Below the pieces are notes generated by a model. It saw only the letters and a list, made by a program, of their open reading frames with translations. It was not told where the DNA came from and searched no databases. Positions 30,690 through 42,800 of a stretch of 64,000 nt of DNA are shown here, piece after piece (position 1 is the first letter of the stretch; each line of letters starts with the position of its first letter). This stretch comes from Branchiostoma floridae (lineage: Eukaryota > Chordata > Leptocardii > Amphioxiformes > Branchiostomatidae): positions 16,801,933 to 16,865,932 of the forward strand of contig NC_049979.1 of assembly GCF_000003815.2 (NCBI RefSeq), given 5' to 3'. Both the position numbers and the translations under genes were made by a program.

Positions 30690-31694
30690 TATTATAGCCA
30701 GCGCAGTCAGTCTGGTAGAGACTACGATTTCCCGGTCCATTGACACGCGTGCTCGAATGAAATAAGACTGCTTGATATCGTCAATGTAGTTCATGTTTTC
30801 CTTGGTGACTTTTCTTGCAACACAACTGTGCCATCATATGCGTTTCTAACTGCCAATTTTATAGATGTCACGAATTATGTCACGAAAGAACTGATTTATA
30901 AGAACTCACAAAGTAAGAACGAGACCCATGAGAAACATTGAAGGCTCTTCACGTTTCACCGACCATGGGAACTTCTCGGGGACATTACAACAGTAGTGAC
31001 AAATTGAAACTCTGAATGAAAGTTAGTTCATTTCTCGAGATTTGAGAATCCTATCAACCACTTCTTCGTAGATTTAGTAATCATTATCCTCTGCATGTCA
31101 TGAGCCATCCCTAATTCCTAATTTATGAGTTTTAAAGGACAAACGTCCCGGAAATTGACTACCGTATACGTCAGATTAGACAAATCAAGACCTTCTGTCT
31201 GACACGCCTGGGGAAACACCACCAAGTTCCTCCAAGTGTGGGCTGACAGTGTAACACGGAAGAGTATAGAGGAACAGAGGTTGAGGTTGTGCCGGTTCAG
31301 GCGCGCTCCAGGAGTCAGACAACCTGTGAGTCTAACCACGTCACTGTGACACCACAGCTGCGGGGTTCGGCCCAGCCTGCTCTACTTCTCTACCCACGTA
31401 TATTTACATGAGCCAACCTTGGCACATGTTGGCTTTGTACAAGCAATTTCTCGGGGTTAGGGGCAAGGCTATTCGTCAGACAGTCATGGGATTAACCATT
31501 GTATGGGTAAGACCAGACTAACAATCTGTCTTTGTCACAGATACACCGCACCGTAGATATGGTAGATGGGACTGAAAGTCTGGGTGTGGGTTGGCATTAG
31601 TCTCAGAATTCAGCCGCTGGGTTGATGTAACGCAGAGTATAGATCATAGATGCATCAGCCAAGATCTGCTAGTATGGTCTCAACTTGCCTTTAA

Positions 31695-32241
31695 AGGGGT
31701 ACTCAACTCCAGAAGGGAGTGTTATTTTCCAATAGATTATGTATCAATGAATTCAAAATCAGGAACCTTAGCTTTTTGCATTACTTCACTTGTAGCGAAC
31801 TAGGTGTGTTTGTAAAACGATATGACACTGACTAAACACATCCAGGCATTTCCTATACGCAGAGACACTTCCTTCATCGTGAATATTTTCGGCATAAATG
31901 GGGGGCGATGTGAAAGAAAAGAACGCCAATTGTTTACGATTTCCAAGATATCAAGCAACACATAACAAGCTTTGTTTTTAACATCGCCCCTCAATGATTG
32001 TTTTTTTAACCGAACTTTTATCAGGCCATGTCAGACACATTGTATTCAGCAATAGGCTGAGCTTACTTAATTTGATCAAACAATGCTTGGGGAGTTTAGC
32101 AGAATGTTGAATGCTTTTTATGTACTCGAGACTTGTGGGTACTTTATTGTATAATGTGAAGTAGATCTAGCATGCATGTTTTACTTCCAAAACTTAATAT
32201 CTATCGGAAAATAACACTTTTTTATGGAATTTAGGACTCCT
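31695..32241. mobile_element. TTAA-flanked MITE, 547 bp
   Basis: Ends AGGGGTACTCAACTCC and the inverted TTTAGGACTCCT, followed inwards by the shared GTGTTATTTTCC. Flanked by TTAA at 31691-31694 and 32242-32245, the duplication used by piggyBac and Kolobok superfamilies. No transposase. Confidence 0.72.
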
Positions 32242-34350
32242 TTAATCTGCTAGATGTGACACAAGTCACCCAAACCCCACTTAGTTTGAGCCGTGTGCCT
32301 TTCCACAGTCCGTATTTGACTGCCCCTGTCTGTATATGTATATGCATACGTTCTTTATGTGTGTCTGTCCACAGTCACGATTTCATAGCTCGATCGACTT
32401 TGGAGTGTTTGAGATTGATTAAGGTATGTGACGAAGAGATATTGGGAGAGGAATTTTAAAAGGTCCGCCCACACGTATTGATATTTTGACCAACTTGTCT
32501 GAAGCGTGCGTGTCGGTATCTAAAGCCCTGCTCCGTGCCTTGATGGTGATTGTGATAAAACCTTGTTTACTAACTGCTGTAGCGGCAGAGGAAAGCAGGG
32601 TAATGTGTGGTGGTCCCGATAAAGAGAACATCTGATCACGCCGTGCTCAACAACAACACAAGTGGCGCCGTTTATGGTATCGGATGAAAACATTACACAC
32701 ATATAGATTGGCATTACATTACAAACGTTCCAGAGGAGCGAACGCTAACCTAAAGTTCGATATTTCATTTGTTTCAATCATCATGACGTCATTCTGGATC
32801 TCCCGGTCGTGACTGTGGTGTCATGGTATATTCTTACCACTCGTGAGGAGCCAATTACTGCTGTGTTGACGCATAGTACTTACGTATACGGGAAACAGGC
32901 TGACCACAAGATCGTTAACCCCTCTCTATCCCCTGGGGGTCAGCCAATCAGACCTCTAAGGGTGGATGCGGTTCTTCTTCTTTGTGTTTGATTGTTGATG
33001 TTTCTGCGTGTAGTGAACTTTTGTGGATGTGTAGTTGGGTATAAAAATGGAACTCATATCAAGAAATTAAATCAATCATCTGTGTTGTAATAGTATTATT
33101 ACTCACACAAGGACCCTTTAGGCCGTCCTGTAACTTTCAAGTTTAACTGCATGTATATGAAGTGGACCATCTACAAACCTCAACATGCCAAACGCCCCTA
33201 ATTATTTGGTATAATTGTTCAAGTGTAATGTTGACAAATCTAAAATAAACTCAGTATTTCTTTAATTCCTGCAGCTGGGCCTGTGTTACACATAATCACT
33301 GAACAGTGACAGAAGGCCATGTTCCGAGAACACAAACATGGCTACTTATTTTTTTTTATCTGTACCCTTTTGTAGTCAAACAATGCTCGTCTGTTTGTAG
33401 CGACAGCATGTCGGATCTGATCTGTGAAAAACTAAATAAATCTGTGAAAGGCCGCTTCAATGATTTGTTCATAGAGATCTGGTACTTCCAAGAAAGACCA
33501 GTGTTCTACTAAAAGCTTTCAGTTGTTTGATTGAGTGATGTCCCTGACTGACCGTTCTGTTCTAAAACTTTTGAGTTTAACCAACGACCGTGACCCCACA
33601 GTCACGATTACCTGTTGAAGACCAGTTCCACTTGATATAACATGAAAAGCACAAAGTCACTTCCAAGAAAGGACGGTGTCCTCGTTGACTCACCGTTCAT
33701 ATGCGCACGTGTCGTCTGACAATGCTCTATTACTAGTGTTAGCTGTCTTTCTTTGCTAGGTAATCAACCATTGCCACTTCTGCGGTGAAGCGAACATGTG
33801 GTGGAAGGGGATGAAGTTTTTAAAAATGTAGATAAAATGTACGTCTCAGGTGAACCCCCGCCCTCTTACTGCCGACCCCGGTGATCCTTCCTACTTTACC
33901 CTAAGGTCAGGTACGATCACTCACGAAGAGAATATAACAAACTCCACATGTTAGACTGCTGTGTAATCTGGAATAGCGAGCAGATCGTCCTGCTGCACTG
34001 GATCTTCTGCTTTTTGATGCCCTCCAAGGCTACCTATTGGTTATTGTGCTGTATTTGCTGTATTGTTTGCATCAACATAAGGACCAAAAACGCATGTTTA
34101 GCAGGCAATAAGGCCCGCGCATTCATCTATTACTAGAGCTGAATAATAACAGTTTGTAACAGGCAGCTTATAGTGTAAACGTTATAGTTTTTCTTCACAA
34201 CATCTGCTTGGATTTTAGTTGCTTCGACTTTCTTCGACCTCTACTACTACGCGTTGATACCAGTTCTATTGTGCAAACCGCCGTGGGCCACAAATCCTTT
34301 GCTATAACAACAACGCGCAAAACTTCCATCTTGGGAATCACTTGTCAGTA

Positions 34351-34399
34351 AACATTTGAGACTGTCAGTGACAACTTTTCACTGACAGTCTCAAATGTT
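34351..34399. repeat. Perfect 21-bp hairpin
   Basis: Arm AACATTTGAGACTGTCAGTG (+A) is exactly complementary to the downstream arm, with a 7-base loop. Size resembles a short MITE tip or a small-RNA hairpin; no further support for either. Confidence 0.7.
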
Positions 34400-35014
34400 C
34401 TTTGGTTTACTTTGGTTTGTTTGATTTGATCAAATGTTTTTACCAGGTGGACGCAGATTGCCCCAGATCTGAAGCCCCGCCCATATGTACTGACGCACGT
34501 GGTTTATTGACACAACGACGAAGATAGGGCCATCGCCTGGCTTGTTCAATACAATCACCTCTTCATAAACAACTCGTTCACCTAGGTAGAACGGCGTAAC
34601 TGTCACAAGTGCGTGTTCGCCAACTTTTTACGTCATTGCACGTCACTTATCACAGCATTCCTGTAGCTTCTGTGCGTAAGAAACTAAGTTATATTTGTAC
34701 AGAGTACTTTAAAACAATTAGGGCAACAAATGTGCCCTATCCGGTATTTTCTGCACAAACTTTGTCTATTTATGAATCACACCGCCCGTGTTTATAAGTG
34801 AAAAAGTTGACACAGGACGTTCACATCGAGACCACTAGACTCTAGACTAGAATGCGTAGTCTACTAATCCGAGCAGACGCAGGTCGCCTTCAGCTCGTCT
34901 GTTTTGTACACATTGTACTGTGATCACCGAAGAAACAAGAAACGTACAGTGTTTACACTGGCAATATGAAATATCACCACAACGCGTCACATATCTGAAA
35001 TAAAGACCAACTTC

Positions 35015-36390
35015 AAACTGTTTTAGAGTCCGTGAACTTAGCTGAACTGAACAGTTTCAGCACTGTTGGTAGATCACTGGATAGGACGGTTCTACTCACA
35101 ACCAAGTTTCTACACAAAACCAAGTGTCTTATTCAAGACTACATATTGTCACTTGTCACGGTATTCTATTCTGTCATATACTGCCTGATTTACTTTGACT
35201 TCTCCTGTTCACCGACCGTCCGACCAAGCAACCAACTAAACAACATACCAACCATAATTTTACCACAGTCTTTGATACGCTTTTTGGTAAAGAGTGTAAG
35301 CAGTAACTCATCACTTAGTACTAGTCACTTTTGAGTGTCATACGGACCTGTCTGTCAAGCTGTATGAATGTGTATCGCAGTGAGGAACTTAGACACGTCT
35401 TATTCGTGGAATCAATTAATTTTGGACGCGGTCGGAACTTCTGAATACGTCCCCTTCTACGAACTGGTGACACGTTGGTCCAAAGGAGGTCAACTTCGGA
35501 AAACTGCATGTGGGCAGTCATGCATAGTATTCGTAGAAACATGCTGAACATTGTCCGATCACAGACAATGGCTGAATGTCTGCTTGATATTTGCAAACTG
35601 TTTTAGAGTCCGTGAACAGTTGGACCACTGTTGGTAAATCACTGAATAGGAAAGTTCTACACACAAACAACCAAGTGTCTTATTCAAGACACATAATGTG
35701 TGTAATATTCTGTCATATACTCATATACTGACTTCTCCTACTATTCACCGACCGTCCGACCAAGCAACCAACTAAACAACCTAACAACCACCCTCATAAT
35801 TTTACTTCAGTCTTTGATATGGCTTTGGTAAAGAGTCAGCAGTAATTCTCATCACTTAGTACTGGTCCCTTCTGAGTGCCATACGGACCTGTCTGTTGTG
35901 TGAATGTGTAACGTAGTGAGGATCAGTAGGACTAGAGACCCCACTTGATAATTTCTGACCGCTGTACAAGTCCGCTATGATCTGTGTGCCCAGCGAAACG
36001 GCGGTATGGAGTGGGGACTGGGGGGAGTGCAGCAGGTTGATGCACCTTTTCAACTTATTCGTGGAATTGATCAATATCCAATCAATTTTTGGACGGACAG
36101 AAGTTACGCCCCTTCTACGAATTGGTAAAACAATGGATGAAAAGGAGGTCAACTTCGGAGAACAATGTGGGCAGTCATGCATGATATTCGCAGAAATATA
36201 CTGTTGTCAAAATACAGACAATGCGTGAAAGTTACGCCCCCTTCTACGAATTGGTAAAACGTTGGTCAAAAGGAGGTCATCTTCGAAGAACTCTATGTGG
36301 ACAGTCATGCATGATATTCGCAGAAATATGCTATAGCCTAATCAAAGACAATGGCTGAATGTCTGCTTGAAAACTTACAATGTAGAACCT
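35015..36390. repeat. 580-bp tandem duplication, two copies plus a third partial
   Basis: AAACTGTTTTAGAGTCCGTG begins copy 1 at 35015 and copy 2 at 35595. A third copy of only the last 170 bp follows from about 36231. Copy 2 carries about 110 extra bases (35921-36048) absent from copy 1. Confidence 0.82.
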
Positions 36391-38377
36391 GTCTATTGTT
36401 TAAGTCATCGATGGAAAAAAAACTTTATCCAATACTGGTCACTGAAACTCCTTGTGAAAGTGACGCCAATGCCTCTCATAAATGTCAGATTAAATTCACC
36501 CTTTTGTTTGCGTGAGTCAGTGTAGCGCCCTAAAAAGTTTTCTCGGCCTCTAGGTTCACCACATTTCTGAACGTCGAGTCTTCTTTTGTTGGCCTGACAC
36601 TTGGCAACTGCTCTCCTACGTGACTGTTTATGTTACGTGTTCAAGTGACAAGGTGTGACGTCTTGTTTTTCTGTACACGCAGTATCGGATGGATTGATAA
36701 GCAGACAGACAGACAGCGCTGAGTCAAGAGGGGTGTAGCGTTACCGCCACGTCTGCATCACTCCCGTGCAAATACCGGCGACGAAGGCAAACATGCCTTA
36801 AATTTTTGTCCTGGCAATGCAGGGTATCTGCTCTCTCACCACCCACGATTTACCCTTGTGTGCTAAGTGCATGTGATTTAAACTATTGCACTTTAATTGT
36901 GACTTTGCACAGCATTTGCATTTCGTAACAGCACTCACACGTTAGTGGTAGTCCCTACCAATTTCAGAGGCTTTCGGTGGCGCATAGAAAAGAGATATCA
37001 ATACCGGACGTTCTGCTACAGTACCAAAGAAAGCCACTAGGGGGTTGGGTGCTCTTATCATTCAACATACTATGTTAGATACATACATGCAAACATACCT
37101 AACTTTATATACAAACCTAATTCCCTTTTTTTTTCTAGCAACAGATGGAGTCAGTGATAGAGACAAGATATAAGGCAAAGGAGCGGACTAGTATCAGGTT
37201 GTTCCAATCCAATCTAGCCTTACCATGACCTTGCCATCAATAGACTGCGAGTTGCGAATAACCTGCGTCATGGACCGTCTGTTCTATGTATTTCTTACTA
37301 TTAATATTATGTGACATCACGAATCCAACCCACGTCTTGCCAGTCTAGTCATGATTACATACAACACATCTTACGTTCACAGACACTCTCCTACAAAAAA
37401 TGTTCTGATGACGTCTTACGACTCTACAATCCCAACGTTGTGACATTTTCTGAATGTCGGTTGTTTATTAGATTATTTCTAATTTTTGGAGATCCTGCGT
37501 CATAGCTTGGTGATCCTTGGTGACGGTTACTTACGTAAGTGGTACACAACAGAGAAGGACATGTGCCACACGTGTGTTACGTGAGGAGTTGGAAATTGGC
37601 CTATTCGCGATCATTCGCGACTGTTCTTATCTTCCTTAGTACTTTGGAATGAAAATAAGTTTTCGGGTCTACAGTTAACTGTAAGTGTTGGTAACAGTTA
37701 GCCTGAAACAGACGATTTACGCCGAGGAACGCGACTCTCCATTATATGTTCTGGTAATCGGATCAGAGAGATTTGCAAACCCTCGGTGGAATTCGATGAT
37801 CGCTACGACGGGTACCACATGTCGATACGTGGTGAGAGCGCCCATTCAGCAGTGACTGGGTGTGTGCCATTCCTATGACATCATCAACTACCAAGAGTTC
37901 TGAGAAGTCCAAACCCTTTTCCATGCTACACATGAATATATCATGCCTATTGTGTGTTTGACTGTGAGTAATGGTCGGGTCGTGACACCCACAGCTGGCC
38001 GCACGGAGCGCCTTACTTCTGACTTATTCTCAATGGGTCTTTTACTCTACTCGTCCCACGCATTACCTAAGGCTATGTATTCATTCTTTTCACTACATCG
38101 CGTTAGTGGCCGTTACTTTACTAAGAATGTGCATTCATCAGGCATTACGGCATCACGACTGTCCTCACATTTCCCTGTCACGATTCAATAACTTGGGAAT
38201 ACATGTATAAACACCGCAAAATTAAGTCTGGCTTACACTAGGAGTATTTGGCTGTTAAAGTTTCCCCTTTCTACATTTTTTTCATTCAAATTATGGAAAG
38301 TTTATGTTTCTCCTCGAAATAATAGTAAATGCTTTAAAAATAGTACACAACAGATTCTGATTCACGATGATGTATAA

Positions 38378-38383
38378 TTTATT
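38378..38383 (-). terminator. ETS polyadenylation signal
   Basis: Minus-strand AATAAA about 1.1 kb past the ETS stop codon; cleavage expected near 38360. Inferred 3' UTR 38360-39474. Confidence 0.45.
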
Positions 38384-39474
38384 CCAACATACGTATAAAA
38401 AGTACAAAGTTCAACACTTTCACTAAGTGGCACTTGGTATACACATATATATAGATAAATTTAGAGAACGTTTTATGTATCGTACAAAAGTATACAAATA
38501 CCCTTTACTTTCAATATAAAGTCCTCAAGGACTATGATTCTTTGTCCCTTTGCGAACCACAATACTGTGAATGGTTTCCTTCTTTTCCTTAAATTCAGCC
38601 GCTTTACGGCTGACACATAGCCAGGTTTGATTTTTCTTCACGAATAGGCTTACAACAGAAACTGAACAATAACAACATATTTACATGACTCAACATCCGG
38701 ACCTGTACACTAAGTAATACGCCGTGCATTTGGCGTTAAAACATTTCTGGACGATCAACATCATTGTCCTCGCAACATGTTAAATACAGGTCCTGTAATC
38801 TAGTTCAACCCTCTGCAACAAACAAGAGCATCCAAAATACATATTGCTTTGGAGAACTAGCCTGACGCCTGCATCACTTCTTCGTTATCTTACTCTTAGG
38901 TCAATCCGATATAAAAAATATACAAAGTTTGACATCTATATTCACAAACATCGAAAACAAGACACAAGTTTTAGAGTCATTTCACTGCATGGTGGGAACA
39001 GATCTTAGCAGGAATGGATATGAGTGGCTAGCTGCTCACTCAGATTGTACACAGTTCTGTTTGGCAGTGAATAAGTGAGGTTAAATACACAATTGTCAGA
39101 CAAATGCCAACGAAGTGTTTTACATCCCTCTTGTTAGCTTGGGTGGCACCCACAATACGACTCTACTTCCCCGGGCTGGTTCGTACAAACCCTGAATATT
39201 GTTAGGTCATACTACGGGACCGGCCCGAAAGAACACTTGGTAGGTCCCAACAGTGGACCGTAAACCGCACACATGCGAATGTCGTATTGCACTTAGGCCA
39301 AGAGCATGGCCCTTAACATGTCAGTACAGAACCGACGCCAAGTGAGCCAGAGAAAGTAGCCCGCCAACACGAATGCTGGACGGACAAGAAATGTAAGACC
39401 GTGTGTCACACAGCCAGACCTGATCAAGTCAACATTGCTTTAGCCAGGATTCAAAGTTCAGTTCGACCTCTGGC

Positions 39475-39827
39475 TCACTTCTCGTCGTCCTCATCATCGC
39501 TGGGCACGGGCTTGAGGTCGACCATGGCGTGGATCTCCTCCGGTGTGTACCCCAGCAGGTTCTGCAGGTCGCACACGAACCGGTACACGTACCGCTTCCC
39601 TGACGTCTTGTGGATGATGTTCTTGTCGTAGTAGTAGCGAAGACCACGGCTCAGCTTCTCGTAGTTCATCTTGGGCTTGTTCTTACGGATGCCCCACCGG
39701 CGGGCGACCTCGTCGGGGTCGATGAGCTTGAACTCCCAGCCGTTGCCCGTCCAGGTGATGAAGTGCTGGCAGGACTTGTCTGTCAACAACTCGAGCAGGA
39801 ACTGCCATAGCTGGATGGGGCCACTGC
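39475..39827 (-). CDS. Ets1/2: ETS exon 8 (DNA-binding domain, stop)
   Basis: Encodes the whole winged helix-turn-helix: [16 protein letters not shown], the [20 protein letters not shown] recognition helix with its two DNA-contacting arginines, and the C-terminal [13 protein letters not shown] at 39475-39477. Confidence 0.98.
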
Positions 39828-42800
39828 CTGTTGAAATAAAGACAAGAAAAATTAAGTAATCTTGTTTCACACGTGTCAATTAAGTACCTATATTGACATT
39901 GAAAAGTTACAGCAGCTGACCTTAATCCAACAGAGACCTTGCCTAACACAGAAGAAATCCCTGTCTTGAGTTTTATCCTCCCACTAAGTTGATACAGACC
40001 GTGTTTTCTGTTTAAAATTAAGGTTGTAACCCCTACCCAACCTCCCCCAACTACAACATAGGAACTGTGAGGGTGTCTTTATCCCAACACTCACCAGAAT
40101 ATCCGGCCAACACGGCGGCTTGGATGACAGGGTTGCCGGGTTCAGCTGTCTGCGGTCTGGACTCCTGGGTGTTGAATGAGAAGTCGTTGAAATCTCCGTT
40201 GCCGTGGCTACTGTTGAGGGAGGAGAAGGAGGGGACCCGCTGCAGCCCGCTGCTTGTTGAAGGGTTGAAGCTGCCATAGGGAGAACTACTGTTGTTGTAC
40301 TCGCCTTGGTACGTGTTGTTTATCCCTCCGAACTTTCCTAAAAAAACACAAATTGGACAATACAATGTTAGAAGAATGTCAAGTAAAATATGTGCATAAT
40401 TTCAACAGGACCCGACAACAATTGGAACTTCAAAAGATAAATTCTTGTCAATAAAGGTATTTGATGCCTACCTCTGATTGGCCTCTCATATGCCTGTCCT
40501 CCGGACTGCATGGGCTTGGTGTTTCGCTGGAATGTGGGGTAATATTCAGGGACAATGCTGTCGTAGGATTCCTCTGTCTGGTATGATGAGCAGGGAGAGG
40601 GGGTGCTAGATGCCCAGCTGTAGTAGTCGGAGTCTTCGGTCTTGATCTTGTGCGTTGGTAGCAGGTCTTCTGCGTTGATGTCGTTCAAGGTCTGTAGAGA
40701 TTCTGAGATCTGGTAGCTGGTGCCTTCCATGAGCTGTGAATCCAACATAGGGACGCCTCCACAGTAGGCCTGCCCGGGCAACGCTCCTCTGGCCAGGAAG
40801 TCATTGAAGTCAGGCATGCAGACGGATTCGTAGAAATTGGCTGGCACACTTTCCAAAGGAATGTTTGTGGTCTTGCTGACAAACTCCTGTTGTTTGTCTT
40901 CGTCCACTTCTGTAGAAAACACATGAGGAAGAAAGGACGGCTTAGTTACGATTCAGGGTCGACCTAACTATAAAATTTAATGAACAGAAATAACTGGAAA
41001 TTTCGGGTTATTGAAATGCATGACGATTATTTACCTTTCTGTAGCATGTCCAGGTGCTCCCACAGGATGTCTCCTACAAACGGAGGGGCCAGGCTGAGGA
41101 ACCTGTCTTTGTCCATGGAGCACAACTCTCTGCCTGTCACTGTGAAGTTGGAGGGTCTGATTCCGTGCAAGGAGAACTCCCTGGATGCCCAGGAGACCCA
41201 CTGTAGGACCTGGGTGTCAGACCACTGGCGAGGATCTATGAAAATAAATATAAAAACATTGCGATGGTAAGTATCACTTCAAATTTAACGATCTGGATGT
41301 GCGTAGAGGAACAAATTACAAGTAATACGTTTTATGGTTAACAATCTATTTCTAGCAAAAACTTTAAAACGTTTTATGTTCAAGTAAATATTGATCTGTT
41401 GTTAATTTGTTCTCGGGGGAGGTATAATTACGTGAAACCCAGACCCACTTTAAAAAATAGCCGTCGCCCTGAGGCACTAATGCCCAGCCCATGGTGACGT
41501 ATGTAGCAAATTACTCCCGGTGTTTTCCCAAGAACCAACGGTGTTTCCCCAAGTCCCCTTAAAAAAATGATGTTCACCTTTGAGGATGCCAAGTTTCTGT
41601 CGCTCCTCCTTGAAGCTGCTGTAGCTCTGCTTGAGACACTCAGTCATGAGAGCGTTGGTGCCAGGCGTGACTGGTGGAATGGCTGGGTGCAAATCTGTGA
41701 AGACAAAACATAACAAGCTCGCTTTATTTCTCGCGTCATCCACAGTGAGCTGTCAGTCAACACGAAGGGCGTTCCAGTTGCGGAACATCACGAAGTACAA
41801 ACTCACACAAAGGGGACACTGGCGGCCTTCAGGCGTAAGCTAGCGCTCTTGGATAAACACGTATAGCTTTGCACGGCCTGGTGACATGCTGTCGCAATCA
41901 CTTCAAGCCTGACCTCGGCCACATAAATAGGTAACGGATGACATACAAGGCATTCGGTAACTAAATTCCAATTTGATTACTTAAACAACAAATAACTAGT
42001 GTTTAAAATACGAGCAAAGAACTACATAATGGAAACATCTAACACAAGAAAACAGTTAAAAAGAAAACAGTTTAAAAAGTTACAGCTATTTTTGAATAGG
42101 GCAACGACCGAACACATGCACTATGAGTATGAGTGAAGAGTGATTCACATAAAGACCATGTAGCGTTAGCAGCGGAAGGTAACCTAATACACAAAGCATA
42201 CAAGAAAAAAAAAGAACGGTATAAGAAATGTCGCCAGCAAATTCCGGCGAAAAAAAAAATACCTGAAGACATGGAAAAACCAGAGCCGAAGTAAATAAAA
42301 TACTTCAAAAAGTGGCGGACGGCCAGTAGAAATGGGAGAGGAGGCGAATCGTGCTGCCGTCCCAAGCGAAAACAGAAGCCAGAATGATCAAGTCAGCACA
42401 GGCGCACAGGTTTAGTAATGAGTGGCCTAAGAAATTTGGGAAGTGTGCGTACCCCTGATAAGAACCATCCTTCCCGAACCGCGGTGTACTCAAATGTTAC
42501 GGTCGTCTGGCACGATCACCAGTTTTATGAATGAAGGCTGGCGCGGGTGACATCATACATAAGCATTGTTTGAGCGCTACCATATTTGGTCACGTCTAGT
42601 GAGAGACGGACGCCCACGCGTGACGTCACAAATCCCGCCTCCTAGAGGGCCCCGAGCCAGACCAGATGATGCCTGATTTGAATGAGAAAAGCTTTCTTGG
42701 GGAGTATCGAATTCGGCTTATTGAATGAACACATGTGGGATTCAACGCTAATGTCGTATTCTCAGTTTGAGTCGATGTTGTAGGAAGCAAACGGAATCAA

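Larger units (their letters stand above)
25250..38355. other. Intergenic region between AMPD 5' end and ETS 3' end
   Basis: About 13 kb with no supported multi-exon gene. Contains the mobile elements and duplications listed separately, several simple repeats (e.g. AAAC at 28553-28568) and one unassigned 110-codon ORF (28774-29106). Confidence 0.5.
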
